Shown here: piece by piece, positions 1 to 6,772 of the stretch
Layout of the letters: each line of letters starts with the position of its first letter
Position numbering within the stretch: position 1 is the first letter of the stretch
Source: Nitrospirota bacterium
GTDB taxonomy: Bacteria; Nitrospirota; Nitrospiria; JACQBZ01
DNA: 12,069 bases
Assembly (NCBI GenBank): GCA_016198945.1
Contig: JACQHO010000239.1
Coordinates: forward strand, 1-12,069
Direction of reading: 5' to 3'
The notes under the pieces: generated by a model
Database searches by the model: none
Told to the model about the DNA's origin: nothing
The model's input: the letters and a program-made list of their open reading frames with translations, nothing else
Position numbers and translations under genes: made by a program

Positions 1-793
1 ACAGACGCTGTTAAACTCCCTGGCCGAACTGGACCTCGATCTGGCTCAAGGCCGGCTTACCGGGTCGGATTACGAGCGCCTCAAGGCCGTGGATGAGAAC
101 CGTCTCGGCCGGATATTGGACGGCCTGGATTCGCTGCCGGAATCAAAACCTTCCTCCGCGACGACAACCCTGTCCGGCGTTCCATCTCATGCCGTCATAA
201 CGTGGGCCGGTTCCGCCGCGCTCAGTCTTCTGGTCATCGGCGCCGCCGCGGCCATCTACGGATATACTCATGAACGAATCGGATTGGAGGCCCAGAAACG
301 GGCCGTAGAGCGGGGGAACGTTCCGGGTTCCCCGGGAATGCCGAACCCGGCCGAAATGGTGGCGCGACTTGAGAAGCGACTGCAGGAAAACCCGAATGAC
401 CTTGAGGGTCAGATCATGGCCGGCCGTTCCTACATGACGTTGCAGCGGATCGAGGACGCCCGAAAGGCCTGGGGCAAGGTTGTGGAACTGGACTACGGGA
501 ACTACGAGGGTCATTTCTTTCTGGGAGTCATTCAGCTCCAGACCGCACCGCCCCAGGATGGGAAAAGCGCGCAGGAAGCCCTCGACCACCTTCAAACCGC
601 TCTGGTGAAGATGCCGAGGGACCCGGCGATGTTGTGGTATAAAGGCGTGGCCCTTCTGCGTCTTAAACAGTTTGCCCTGGTGGATCAAAGCTGGACCGAG
701 GCGTTTCAGAATCTTCAGCCCGGGACGGAAGATTCCGAGTTTGTGAAAAATGCCCTCCAAAATCTTCGTGCGGGCACCCCCCCGATGCTTTGA
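1..793 (+). CDS. ccmI: CcmI/CycH-like cytochrome c biogenesis protein, 5' end cut by window
   Basis: CcmI is an inner-membrane protein with a periplasmic TPR domain that presents apocytochrome c to the System I haem ligation machinery. The frame is open from base 2, giving 263 visible residues; the GTG at 89 is internal and the true start lies upstream. The first ~30 visible residues (LAELDLDLAQGRLTGSDYER region) match the conserved stretch that follows the first membrane helix in CcmI proteins. A hydrophobic segment follows (VITWAGSAALSLLVIGAAAA, bases ~197-256), then a helical region with TPR-type spacing (from AEMVARLEKRLQENPNDLEG, bases ~347-406, to the C-terminus). The rest of a ccm cluster would be expected just upstream. 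The 3' end is complete (TGA 791-793). The family assignment is fairly firm; the exact symbol is inference, because CcmI, CycH and NrfG relatives share this layout. Confidence 0.8.
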   Translation, partial: QTLLNSLAELDLDLAQGRLTGSDYERLKAVDENRLGRILDGLDSLPESKPSSATTTLSGVPSHAVITWAGSAALSLLVIGAAAAIYGYTHERIGLEAQKRAVERGNVPGSPGMPNPAEMVARLEKRLQENPNDLEGQIMAGRSYMTLQRIEDARKAWGKVVELDYGNYEGHFFLGVIQLQTAPPQDGKSAQEALDHLQTALVKMPRDPAMLWYKGVALLRLKQFALVDQSWTEAFQNLQPGTEDSEFVKNALQNLRAGTPPML

Positions 794-805
794 GGCCGGT
801 TCGCC

Positions 806-834
806 TTGTCCTACAGGAGCATCTAATGTATAAT
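806..834 (+). promoter_or_regulatory. Sigma-70-type promoter for the thioredoxin-ccdA-htrA cluster
   Basis: A -35 box TTGTCC (806-811, 4 of 6 consensus bases) is followed by a 17-nt spacer and a perfect TATAAT (829-834). Transcription would start near 841, only ~24 nt before the ATG at 865. This makes the TTG at 841 an unlikely start and suggests that the cluster is expressed separately from the upstream ccmI gene. Confidence 0.6.
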
Positions 835-864
835 TAGAAATTGATAACTTCGAATAGAAAACCC

Positions 865-1413
865 ATGAAAAAGATAGTCGATTCAGTCATAATCTCCTTC
901 GCCTTGCCGCTGCTTCTTCTGGGATGTGACCAGGCGACTCCCAACACCGCCGCAACCGCGATTTCAAAGGAAGAGGCGCCCAAAATCGGATACCTGGCGC
1001 CGAATTTCCGGCTGATCAATCTGGATGGAGAGGATGTCAGTCTCATCGGTATGACAGGAAAGGTGGTTTTCATCAATTTTTGGGCCACCTGGTGTGGGCC
1101 GTGCAAGGCCGAAATGCCGTCGATGGAAACGCTGTATCAGGATTACAAAGACAAGGGGCTTGAAATGTTGGCGGTCTCAAGCGACATGGAAGGCGCGTTG
1201 GTCGTGCAACCGTTCGTGGAAAAGCTTGGGCTGTCATACCCGATTCTCCTGGATACGGACTTCCGGGTGGATGATAAATACATGATTCAGTCCCTCCCGA
1301 CGACCATTCTTGTGGATAGAAACGGGGTCATCACCCACCGAATCATGGGTGCCTGGAACTGGGACAGTCCGGAATCCCGGAATATGATCGAGAAACTTTT
1401 AAAGACGAAGTAG
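865..1413 (+). CDS. TlpA/ResA-like thioredoxin-fold lipoprotein
   Basis: A membrane-anchored periplasmic thiol-disulfide oxidoreductase of 182 residues. The N-terminus is a lipoprotein signal ending in LLLLGC, with Cys21 as the lipidated residue. Residue +2 is Asp22; in E. coli lipoproteins Asp at +2 retains the protein in the inner membrane. The thioredoxin domain starts near residue 42 and shows the active site WCGPC (Cys77, Cys80) and the cis-proline loop SLPTT (Pro145). ATG 865 was chosen over the in-frame TTG at 841 because it gives a clean signal peptide and because 841 sits at the predicted transcription start. No clear Shine-Dalgarno is visible. It lies 2 nt before ccdA, its probable electron donor. 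Its place after ccmI suggests a CcmG-like role in reducing apocytochrome c, but the loop is TlpA-like and lacks the CcmG GxPETF signature, so other periplasmic thiols are possible substrates. Confidence 0.88.
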   Translation: MKKIVDSVIISFALPLLLLGCDQATPNTAATAISKEEAPKIGYLAPNFRLINLDGEDVSLIGMTGKVVFINFWATWCGPCKAEMPSMETLYQDYKDKGLEMLAVSSDMEGALVVQPFVEKLGLSYPILLDTDFRVDDKYMIQSLPTTILVDRNGVITHRIMGAWNWDSPESRNMIEKLLKTK

Positions 1414-1415
1414 CC

Positions 1416-2162
1416 ATGCTTGAAGCGCCTCAAACCGTTTCATATACGATCGCGTTCACGGCCGGATTTCTCTCCTTTGTCTCCCCGTGTGTTTTACCGC
1501 TGGTGCCGGCCTATATCTCCTACATTACGGGACTCTCACTGGAGGAGTTGACGGACTCCTCCGGAGCCGCGCGGGTCCGATGGGTCGCCTTGAAGAACTC
1601 CCTCTTGTTCATCCTGGGCTTCTCGCTCGTTTTCATCGCCTTTGGAGCGTCCGCCACCGCAATCGGCCAGATGTTTCTGCTTCACCAGGACCTCATCCGG
1701 AAAATCGGCGGATTGCTGATCATCCTCTTTGGACTTTATTTGATCGGCGCCCTCAAGATTCCATTTCTGATGGCTTACAAACAGTACCACTTCCAGAGCC
1801 GGCCGGCCGGCGCCGTCGGATCCGTTTTGATCGGGATCACCTTTGCGGCCGCCTGGACCCCCTGCGTCGGACCGATCCTGGGTTCGGTCTACATGCTCGC
1901 CGGCACGTCCCAATCCGTTTCGGACGGCGTGCGGTTGCTCGCGGTCTACTCGATCGGACTGGGGCTTCCGCTCCTGATTGCCGCCATGAGCGTCAGCCTC
2001 TTCCTGTCTTCCTACCGGAAGATGAAAGCCCATATGTGGATCGTCTCACTGGCCAGCGGCATTTTCCTGATCCTGGTCGGGACCCTGGTCTTCACCAATT
2101 CCTTGCGAATCCTGAACGCCTGGCTGACCCGCTACGGCATCGGATGGACTGTTGGACAGTAA
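1416..2162 (+). CDS. ccdA: CcdA/DsbD-family thiol electron transporter
   Basis: CcdA is a six-helix inner-membrane protein that carries reducing equivalents from cytoplasmic thioredoxin to periplasmic thioredoxin-like proteins. The 248 residues are of normal length and strongly hydrophobic. The two redox cysteines lie in the expected conserved contexts: SFVSPCVLPLVPAY (Cys25, helix 1) and AAWTPCVGPILGS (Cys150, helix 4). There is no DsbD-type N- or C-terminal periplasmic domain, so it needs a separate acceptor. The thioredoxin lipoprotein ending 2 nt upstream is the obvious one. The ATG start is fixed by this tight spacing; translational coupling is likely. The next gene begins 6 nt after the stop. 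Confidence 0.95.
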   Translation: MLEAPQTVSYTIAFTAGFLSFVSPCVLPLVPAYISYITGLSLEELTDSSGAARVRWVALKNSLLFILGFSLVFIAFGASATAIGQMFLLHQDLIRKIGGLLIILFGLYLIGALKIPFLMAYKQYHFQSRPAGAVGSVLIGITFAAAWTPCVGPILGSVYMLAGTSQSVSDGVRLLAVYSIGLGLPLLIAAMSVSLFLSSYRKMKAHMWIVSLASGIFLILVGTLVFTNSLRILNAWLTRYGIGWTVGQ

Positions 2163-2168
2163 CCCGTC

Positions 2169-3266
2169 ATGAAAATTCAACGCTTCCTCGGCGCCGGCAT
2201 GATCCTGGCCGTACTGGTCGGCCCGCCGGCCGGCCATGCGGATTTGCTCAAACCGCAATCCCCGCCGAAAACCGGCGCAAAACCCTTTTCGTTTGCCGAC
2301 ATCGTCCGAAAAGAAAAACCGGCCGTGGTGAACATCAGCACGACGCAAAAAACCTCAAAGGGAAAAGGCCTTCCGCCCGAAGCCCATCCTCCGCTGGGGA
2401 ATTTTTTCGGCAATACTCTCCCGAAAGGGTTTAAGGGTGAAAATCGCGGATCGGGCTTCATCATCAAGAAAAACGGATTGATTCTGACCAACCACCATGT
2501 AATCGAGAAAGCGGACAAGATTATCGTGCGCCTGTCCGACGAACGCGAGTTTGAAGCCACGGTGGTCGGCCGCGACGAGAAAACCGACCTGGCCCTGATC
2601 AAGATTACGGATCGCCAGAATCTTCCGGTCGTCCGGCTGGGGGATTCGGACCAACTGGATGTCGGAGAATGGGTGATCGCCATCGGCAACCCCTTTGGAC
2701 TGGAACAGACCGTCACGGTTGGAATCGTCAGCGCCAAGGGCCGCACCATCGGCAGCGGACCGTTTGATGATTACATCCAGACCGATGCCTCGATCAATCC
2801 CGGAAACAGCGGGGGCCCGCTGTTCAACCTCAACGGCGAGGTGATCGGGATCAACACGGCGATCAATCCCTCCGGCCAGGGCATCGGGTTTGCGATTCCC
2901 ATCAACCCGGTCAAAAGAATCCTGGACCAGCTCGAGACGCACGGAAAAATCACACGGGGCTGGCTGGGCGTGATGATCCAGGAATTGAACGAGGATCTGG
3001 CCCGATCGTTTCGCCTGAAAGACCAGAGCGGAGCCTTGATCTCGGACGTTTTCGAAAACAGCCCCGCCGCTCGTGCAGGACTGGAACGCGGCGATGTCAT
3101 CATTGAGTTCGATGGGAAAAAAATCGTTCAGATGCGGACGTTGCCCGCAATCGTGTCCGAAACGCCCATCGGAAAAACGGTTACGTTGAAGGCCGTCCGG
3201 AACGGCGAGGAGCGGACCGTGACGGTTAAAATCGGCCGGATGGACGAAAAGGCCGTAAAAAAATAA
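2169..3266 (+). CDS. HtrA/Deg-family periplasmic serine protease with one PDZ domain
   Basis: A 365-residue trypsin-like envelope protease. A signal peptide covers about residues 1-24 (ends GHA-D). The protease domain holds the catalytic triad: His110 in LTNHHVIEKAD, Asp140 in EKTDLALIKI and Ser214 in NPGNSGGPLF. A single PDZ domain follows from about residue 265 (RGWLGVMIQEL) to 360. One PDZ instead of two makes it DegS-like in layout, but its signal looks cleavable, so it may be soluble in the periplasm. A proline-rich linker (residues ~28-40) and a low-complexity loop (~61-92) precede the first conserved strand. It starts 6 nt after ccdA and so belongs to the same transcript. Its likely role is degradation of misfolded envelope proteins, perhaps misoxidised ones. 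I give no symbol because degP, degQ and degS cannot be told apart here. Confidence 0.93.
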   Translation: MKIQRFLGAGMILAVLVGPPAGHADLLKPQSPPKTGAKPFSFADIVRKEKPAVVNISTTQKTSKGKGLPPEAHPPLGNFFGNTLPKGFKGENRGSGFIIKKNGLILTNHHVIEKADKIIVRLSDEREFEATVVGRDEKTDLALIKITDRQNLPVVRLGDSDQLDVGEWVIAIGNPFGLEQTVTVGIVSAKGRTIGSGPFDDYIQTDASINPGNSGGPLFNLNGEVIGINTAINPSGQGIGFAIPINPVKRILDQLETHGKITRGWLGVMIQELNEDLARSFRLKDQSGALISDVFENSPAARAGLERGDVIIEFDGKKIVQMRTLPAIVSETPIGKTVTLKAVRNGEERTVTVKIGRMDEKAVKK

Positions 3267-3313
3267 ATGACGATTTCCCGAATCCCTCCACCCCATCCGG
3301 CATCCGTCCAACC

Positions 3314-3976
3314 GTGAAACCGATATCCATCCAACAGTCATGGATCGGTCTGGACGAATCAGGCAAAGGAGACTATTTCGGACCGCTCGTCGTGGCCGGG
3401 GTGCAGGTCGATCCGGAACTCTCGGCCCAACTGGCCGCCTTAGGGGTCAAGGACAGCAAGCGGCTCTCGGACAAGCGGGTCCTGGATCTGGAATCGAAAA
3501 TCCGGAAGGCCTGCCGTCATTCGGTCGTCGCGATCGGACCTGAACGATACAATGAGATGTACGAAAAGATGCGGAATCTGAACCGGCTGCTGGCCTGGGC
3601 GCATGCCCGGACGCTTGAGAATCTTCTGCTGGAGGGAGAATGCCCACGGGCCATCGCAGACCAGTTCGGAGACGAACGTTTTATCAAAAATGCGTTGATG
3701 GAAAAAGGCCGGCAGATCGCGCTGGAGCAGCGCCCGCGCGCGGAGGAGGACACGGCCGTGGCCGCGGCTTCCATCCTGGCCCGGGCGGAATTTCTGAAAC
3801 GATTACGACGGCTGTCGGAAGAGCACCGGACCGACCTGCCGAAAGGGGCGTCGGATCAGGTTCGGGAAGCGGCGGTGAGGCTGGTCAAGGCCGAGTCGGT
3901 CGAGACCTTGAAAAAAGTGGCCAAGTGGCATTTCAAGACGACGCAGCAGGTGCTTGAGGCGAGCCGGTCTCGTTAA
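3314..3976 (+). CDS. rnhC: RNase HIII, short form without the N-terminal substrate-binding domain
   Basis: A type 2 RNase H that cuts the RNA strand of RNA-DNA hybrids. The motif GLDESGKGDYFGPLVVAG (residues 12-29) is the RNase HIII form of the active-site block; RNase HII has DEAGRGPLAGP instead. Further family motifs are KDSKRL (46-51), ADQF (115-118, acidic Asp116) and EEDTAVAAASILAR (144-157). Asp14, Glu15 and Asp116 are probable metal ligands, with the fourth acid near 144-146. Usual RNase HIII proteins have ~300 residues with an N-terminal TBP-like domain. This one has 220 and begins almost at the catalytic core. The frame is open upstream only to 3230 with no ATG, GTG or TTG before GTG 3314, so the domain is not merely missed. 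No good ribosome site is visible. It lies 47 nt after htrA, and its last 44 bases overlap the convergent zinc-ribbon gene. Confidence 0.88.
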   Translation: MKPISIQQSWIGLDESGKGDYFGPLVVAGVQVDPELSAQLAALGVKDSKRLSDKRVLDLESKIRKACRHSVVAIGPERYNEMYEKMRNLNRLLAWAHARTLENLLLEGECPRAIADQFGDERFIKNALMEKGRQIALEQRPRAEEDTAVAAASILARAEFLKRLRRLSEEHRTDLPKGASDQVREAAVRLVKAESVETLKKVAKWHFKTTQQVLEASRSR

Positions 3977-4706
3977 CCCCCGCCGGCTGTTCCACGGATA
4001 GGGGCCAGTAGAGAATCCGCTGACATTGAGAACAGGTCAGGATGCGTTGCCGGGCCCTGACTTCGGCGGCCATTTGCGGCGGGACGTTCATATGGCATCC
4101 GCCGCAGGTTCCATCCCGAATTGGGACGACGGCCCATTCCCGGTGGAGGCTCTTGATCTTCTGATACCTCTTCAGCAGCCTCGGGTCAAGGGCCGGAATG
4201 ATCGCCTCCGACTCCTTCTCCACAACGGCAAGCTCGGCCTTCAACGTCTCGGCCTGTTTTTCCAGTTGCTGACGCTCCGATTCGAATTGCTGCTCGGCCG
4301 TCTTAACGGTCCGGGCCAGTTCGGTCTCATTACGCTTGCAGACGTCGAGCTGCTCCATCAGCACCAGCAATTCTTCCTCGACGCGCCCCTTTTCCGTTTT
4401 GAGGTTTTCGATCTCCTGAAGATGGACCTGGTATTCTTTGTTCGTCTTGATCTCGCTCTGCCGGTTTCGAGCTTTGGTCAGCCGCTCCTCGCAGGTTTCA
4501 AGGTCCCGTTCCTTTTCCCGTTTGCGATGGTTGGAGGCCTCTCCTTCGGCACGGCTCTGGGCGAGCTGTTTCTGTGTTTCGACCAGGAATTTTCGGGCGG
4601 TTTCGATTCGCTCAGGTATGCACGCCGTCTCCGTCTTTAAGACGGCCGCACGGTTGTCGATCTCTTGAAGGCGGATAAGCTGTTCCAGTTGATCTTTCAA
4701 TATCAT
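3933..4706 (-). CDS. Coiled-coil protein with C4-type zinc ribbon (DUF164 family)
   Basis: The family is a widespread bacterial protein of unsettled function; a nucleic-acid-binding role is usually assumed from the zinc ribbon. A long charged coiled coil (about residues 1-180) is followed by the ribbon with two CxxC pairs, TCGGC and TCSQC (Cys199, 202, 223 and 226 counted from the TTG start), then RILYW typical of the family end and a loose tail rich in Ala, Pro and Ser. The ATG at 4706 gives 257 residues. However, a strong GGAGG ends only 2 nt before that ATG and 8 nt before the TTG at 4700, and TTG gives the N-terminus MKDQLEQLIRLQEID, which matches relatives better. I think TTG 4700 is the real start. 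A longer frame to 4739 would run into the tRNA and is rejected. It is the last gene of the yqeY-dnaG-rpoD transcript. Confidence 0.87.
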   Translation of the reverse strand: MILKDQLEQLIRLQEIDNRAAVLKTETACIPERIETARKFLVETQKQLAQSRAEGEASNHRKREKERDLETCEERLTKARNRQSEIKTNKEYQVHLQEIENLKTEKGRVEEELLVLMEQLDVCKRNETELARTVKTAEQQFESERQQLEKQAETLKAELAVVEKESEAIIPALDPRLLKRYQKIKSLHREWAVVPIRDGTCGGCHMNVPPQMAAEVRARQRILTCSQCQRILYWPLSVEQPAGVNETGSPQAPAASS

Positions 4707-4730
4707 GCCCTCCGGTATTTCCGGTTTCTC

Positions 4731-4803
4731 TGGGCCCACCTGGGATCGAACCAGGCACCTGACCCTTATAAGGGGTCTGCTCTGCCAAATGAGCTATGGG
4801 CCC
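4731..4803 (-). tRNA. tRNA-Ile with anticodon UAU
   Basis: A full 73-nt cloverleaf on the minus strand: acceptor GGGCCCA/TGGGCCC with discriminator A, D-arm GCTC/GAGC, anticodon arm GACCC-CTTATAA-GGGTC, variable loop AGGTG and T-arm CCTGG-TTCGATC-CCAGG. The seven-base loop places UAU at positions 34-36, which reads AUA. The anticodon stem-loop is close to that of ordinary tRNA-Ile(GAU), with U in place of G at position 34. CCA is not encoded. D-loop position 15 is U and position 48 is G, an unusual Levitt pair. It lies between rpoD and the zinc-ribbon gene and has its own promoter candidate. Confidence 0.93.
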
Positions 4804-4838
4804 GAATCTGAAATCTCAAATTTCAAATCTCAAAATTA
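4804..4838. repeat. Five degenerate 7-nt tandem units between rpoD and tRNA-Ile
   Basis: Read on the plus strand the units are GAATCTG, AAATCTC, AAATTTC, AAATCTC and AAAATTA. Two of the units are identical. The array is AT-rich, in contrast to its surroundings, and occupies nearly the whole spacer between tRNA-Ile and the rpoD stop. It may be an AT-rich leader for the tRNA transcript or the remnant of a slippage-prone simple repeat. Confidence 0.6.
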
Positions 4839-4851
4839 CAGACCAAAACGG

Positions 4852-4879
4852 ATTATAGGCTTTCCACAAAACTCTTCAA
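4852..4879 (-). promoter_or_regulatory. Promoter candidate for tRNA-Ile across the rpoD stop codon
   Basis: On the minus strand, TTGAAG (4874-4879, 4 of 6) is followed by a 16-nt spacer and a perfect TATAAT (4852-4857). The -10 box includes the rpoD stop codon. Transcription would begin near 4845, about 42 nt before the mature 5' end of tRNA-Ile. It could give the tRNA and the zinc-ribbon gene expression independent of rpoD. Confidence 0.5.
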
Positions 4880-6676
4880 TTTTTTACTCCGGCTGGGATG
4901 CCGAAGTTTTCGTAGCGCCTTGGCCTCAATTTGTCGAATCCGCTCGCGGGTCACCTCGAAATCCTGCCCCACTTCCTCAAGGGTATGGTCGGTGTTCTCC
5001 CCGATCCCAAAACGCTTGCGCAACACCCTCTCTTCCCGCGGGGTCAGCGTTTGAAGGATGTTCGTGATCTGTCGTTGAAGATCATATCGAATCGCGGCTT
5101 CGATCGGTGAAACCGCCTTTTTGTCCTCAATGAAATCGCCGAGATGGCTGTCTTCTTCCTCTCCGATCGGGGTTTCGAGTGAAATGGGCTCCTTCGCGAT
5201 CTTCAAAATTTTCCGAACCTTCTCGATGGGGAGATCCATCTTTTCTCCGATCTCTTCCGGCATCGGCTCACGACCGAGTTCTTGAACCAGATGTCTGGAG
5301 GTGCGGATCAGCTTGTTGATCGTCTCAATCATATGCACGGGGATCCGGATCGTCCGGGCCTGGTCGGCGATGGCCCGCGTGATGGCCTGCCGAATCCACC
5401 AGGTCGCGTAGGTGCTGAACTTGTAGCCCCGTTTGTATTCAAATTTATCCACCGCCTTCATCAACCCGATATTGCCTTCCTGGATCAGGTCCAGGAACTG
5501 GAGTCCGCGGTTGGTGTATTTCTTCGCGATGCTGACCACCAGCCGGAGGTTGGCCTCCACCAGATCGGTCTTTCCGTACTTGATCTTGCTTTCACCCTGT
5601 TCGAGAAACTTCACGGACTCCTTGATCTCCTCGGCCGTCACCATGGCCACGGCCTCGGCCGCCCGGATCTTCTTCCGAGCTTCCCGGCAGATCCGGTCCA
5701 GCTCATGGAGCGTCTCGACGGACAGGCCGGTTTTTCGTCGAACGGATTTCAGGCCGTTCGGTCCACGGCCGATTTTCTTGAGCAGCAGCAGGCCTTCTTC
5801 GCCGGAAACCCCCAACCGACGCTTGCAGTTGGTGATCTCGCGCTCGGCCTGCAGGATGTTGGCCGCGAGGGCCTTGACCTGGCCGGTCATCCGGTCGATC
5901 AGCGCGGGATGCAGATTGACCTGTTCAATCCTGTCGGCGATCTGGGATTTGATCTCTCGAAGCTGCCCTTTGATTTTCCGGCGCTTGGCCGGGTCGGATC
6001 CGGTCCGTTTCAACCGCTGATACGCCCGCATCAGATCCCGGTAAGGGCTTCTCATCTTGGAAATGGCCTCCAGGGTGCGGGCGGTCACTTCCGCATCGTC
6101 CTGCTCCTGGGTCGTTTCCTCTTCTTCAAACTCTTCGTCGAAGGCCGAAACGACCTCCCGAATGCTGATCTTGCTGTGGCGTAGTTTTTCCCCGAGCGAG
6201 AGAAGGTCTTTGATGATCATCGGCGTCCCGAAAACGACCGCGGCCACCTCCTTCTCTCCCTCCTCGATCTTTTTCGCGATCTCAATCTCCCCTTCCCGGG
6301 ACAACAAGGGCACACTGCCCATTTCCTTCAAATAAAGCCGGACCGGATCGGCGGTTCGACTCAAAACGCCGGGAGTCAAATCGATCTCCTTGACTTTCTC
6401 CTCTTCTTCGGCCTCTTCCTCCGGCTCCTCCAAACCCTTGAATCCCTCCCGTTCCTCCTCGGGCTCGGTCATCATTTTCTGATAACGCTCTTCCTCCGGG
6501 GTGTCGATGATTTCAATATCCATCTCTCCAAACATCATCATGAGGTTGTCGATCTGCTCGGACGACACCATGTCCGCCGGGAGAGCGTTGTTCAACTCAT
6601 CGTAGGTCAGGTACCCCTTCTCCTTGCCCAGCGAAATGAGCTGTTTGACTTCGTCTACTTTTTCGTCTTTGGCCAT
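4853..6676 (-). CDS. rpoD: RNA polymerase primary sigma factor (sigma-70)
   Basis: The housekeeping sigma factor, which directs RNA polymerase to most promoters. It has 607 residues, a normal length for a primary sigma. In order: region 1.1 (about 1-58), an acidic linker rich in Glu (~59-98), region 1.2 (TADPVRLYLKEMG, ~108-120), a non-conserved helical insert, region 2 from residue 374 (EANLRLVVSIAKKYTNRG; YKFSTYATWWIRQAITRAIA for -10 recognition and melting), region 3, and region 4.2 (~565-592, TLEEVGQDFEVTRERIRQIE), the -35-binding helix-turn-helix. Having region 1.1 and the acidic insert makes it the primary sigma and not an alternative group 2 protein. The start ATG is preceded by a strong Shine-Dalgarno, GAGGAGG (6681-6687), 4 nt away. 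It follows dnaG after 97 nt. Confidence 0.98.
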   Translation of the reverse strand: MAKDEKVDEVKQLISLGKEKGYLTYDELNNALPADMVSSEQIDNLMMMFGEMDIEIIDTPEEERYQKMMTEPEEEREGFKGLEEPEEEAEEEEKVKEIDLTPGVLSRTADPVRLYLKEMGSVPLLSREGEIEIAKKIEEGEKEVAAVVFGTPMIIKDLLSLGEKLRHSKISIREVVSAFDEEFEEEETTQEQDDAEVTARTLEAISKMRSPYRDLMRAYQRLKRTGSDPAKRRKIKGQLREIKSQIADRIEQVNLHPALIDRMTGQVKALAANILQAEREITNCKRRLGVSGEEGLLLLKKIGRGPNGLKSVRRKTGLSVETLHELDRICREARKKIRAAEAVAMVTAEEIKESVKFLEQGESKIKYGKTDLVEANLRLVVSIAKKYTNRGLQFLDLIQEGNIGLMKAVDKFEYKRGYKFSTYATWWIRQAITRAIADQARTIRIPVHMIETINKLIRTSRHLVQELGREPMPEEIGEKMDLPIEKVRKILKIAKEPISLETPIGEEEDSHLGDFIEDKKAVSPIEAAIRYDLQRQITNILQTLTPREERVLRKRFGIGENTDHTLEEVGQDFEVTRERIRQIEAKALRKLRHPSRSKKLKSFVESL

Positions 6677-6772
6677 GAAACCTCCTCAGGGACGATGCGC
6701 GTCAACCGCCATGAAGCCTTTTGTAGGGCGCCGCTTTTCGATACGCGGGCGTCCGCGGCTTTCCTCCAACCC

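Noticed and set aside
89..91. GTG at 89 as the start of the CcmI-like protein
   Set aside because: The frame is open to the window edge and the residues before it are conserved in the family, so the gene is cut by the window.
841..864. TTG at 841 as the start of the thioredoxin lipoprotein
   Set aside because: It coincides with the predicted transcription start and would put eight polar residues before a clean lipoprotein signal. ATG 865 fits better.
1487..2434. 315-codon plus-strand frame overlapping ccdA and htrA
   Set aside because: Its Arg/Pro/His-rich composition is typical of the wrong frame of GC-rich genes; ccdA and htrA explain the DNA.
2355..3341. 328-codon minus-strand frame opposite htrA
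   Set aside because: It is antisense to a gene with a full catalytic triad and PDZ domain, and has no recognisable domain.
5282..6184. Long open frame on the plus strand opposite rpoD
   Set aside because: It mirrors the codon bias of rpoD, has no ribosome site and matches no protein type I know.
6677..6772. Separate promoter for rpoD in the dnaG-rpoD gap
   Set aside because: A TTGACG is present on the minus strand but its -10 box would fall at or past the rpoD start, so it cannot serve the gene.
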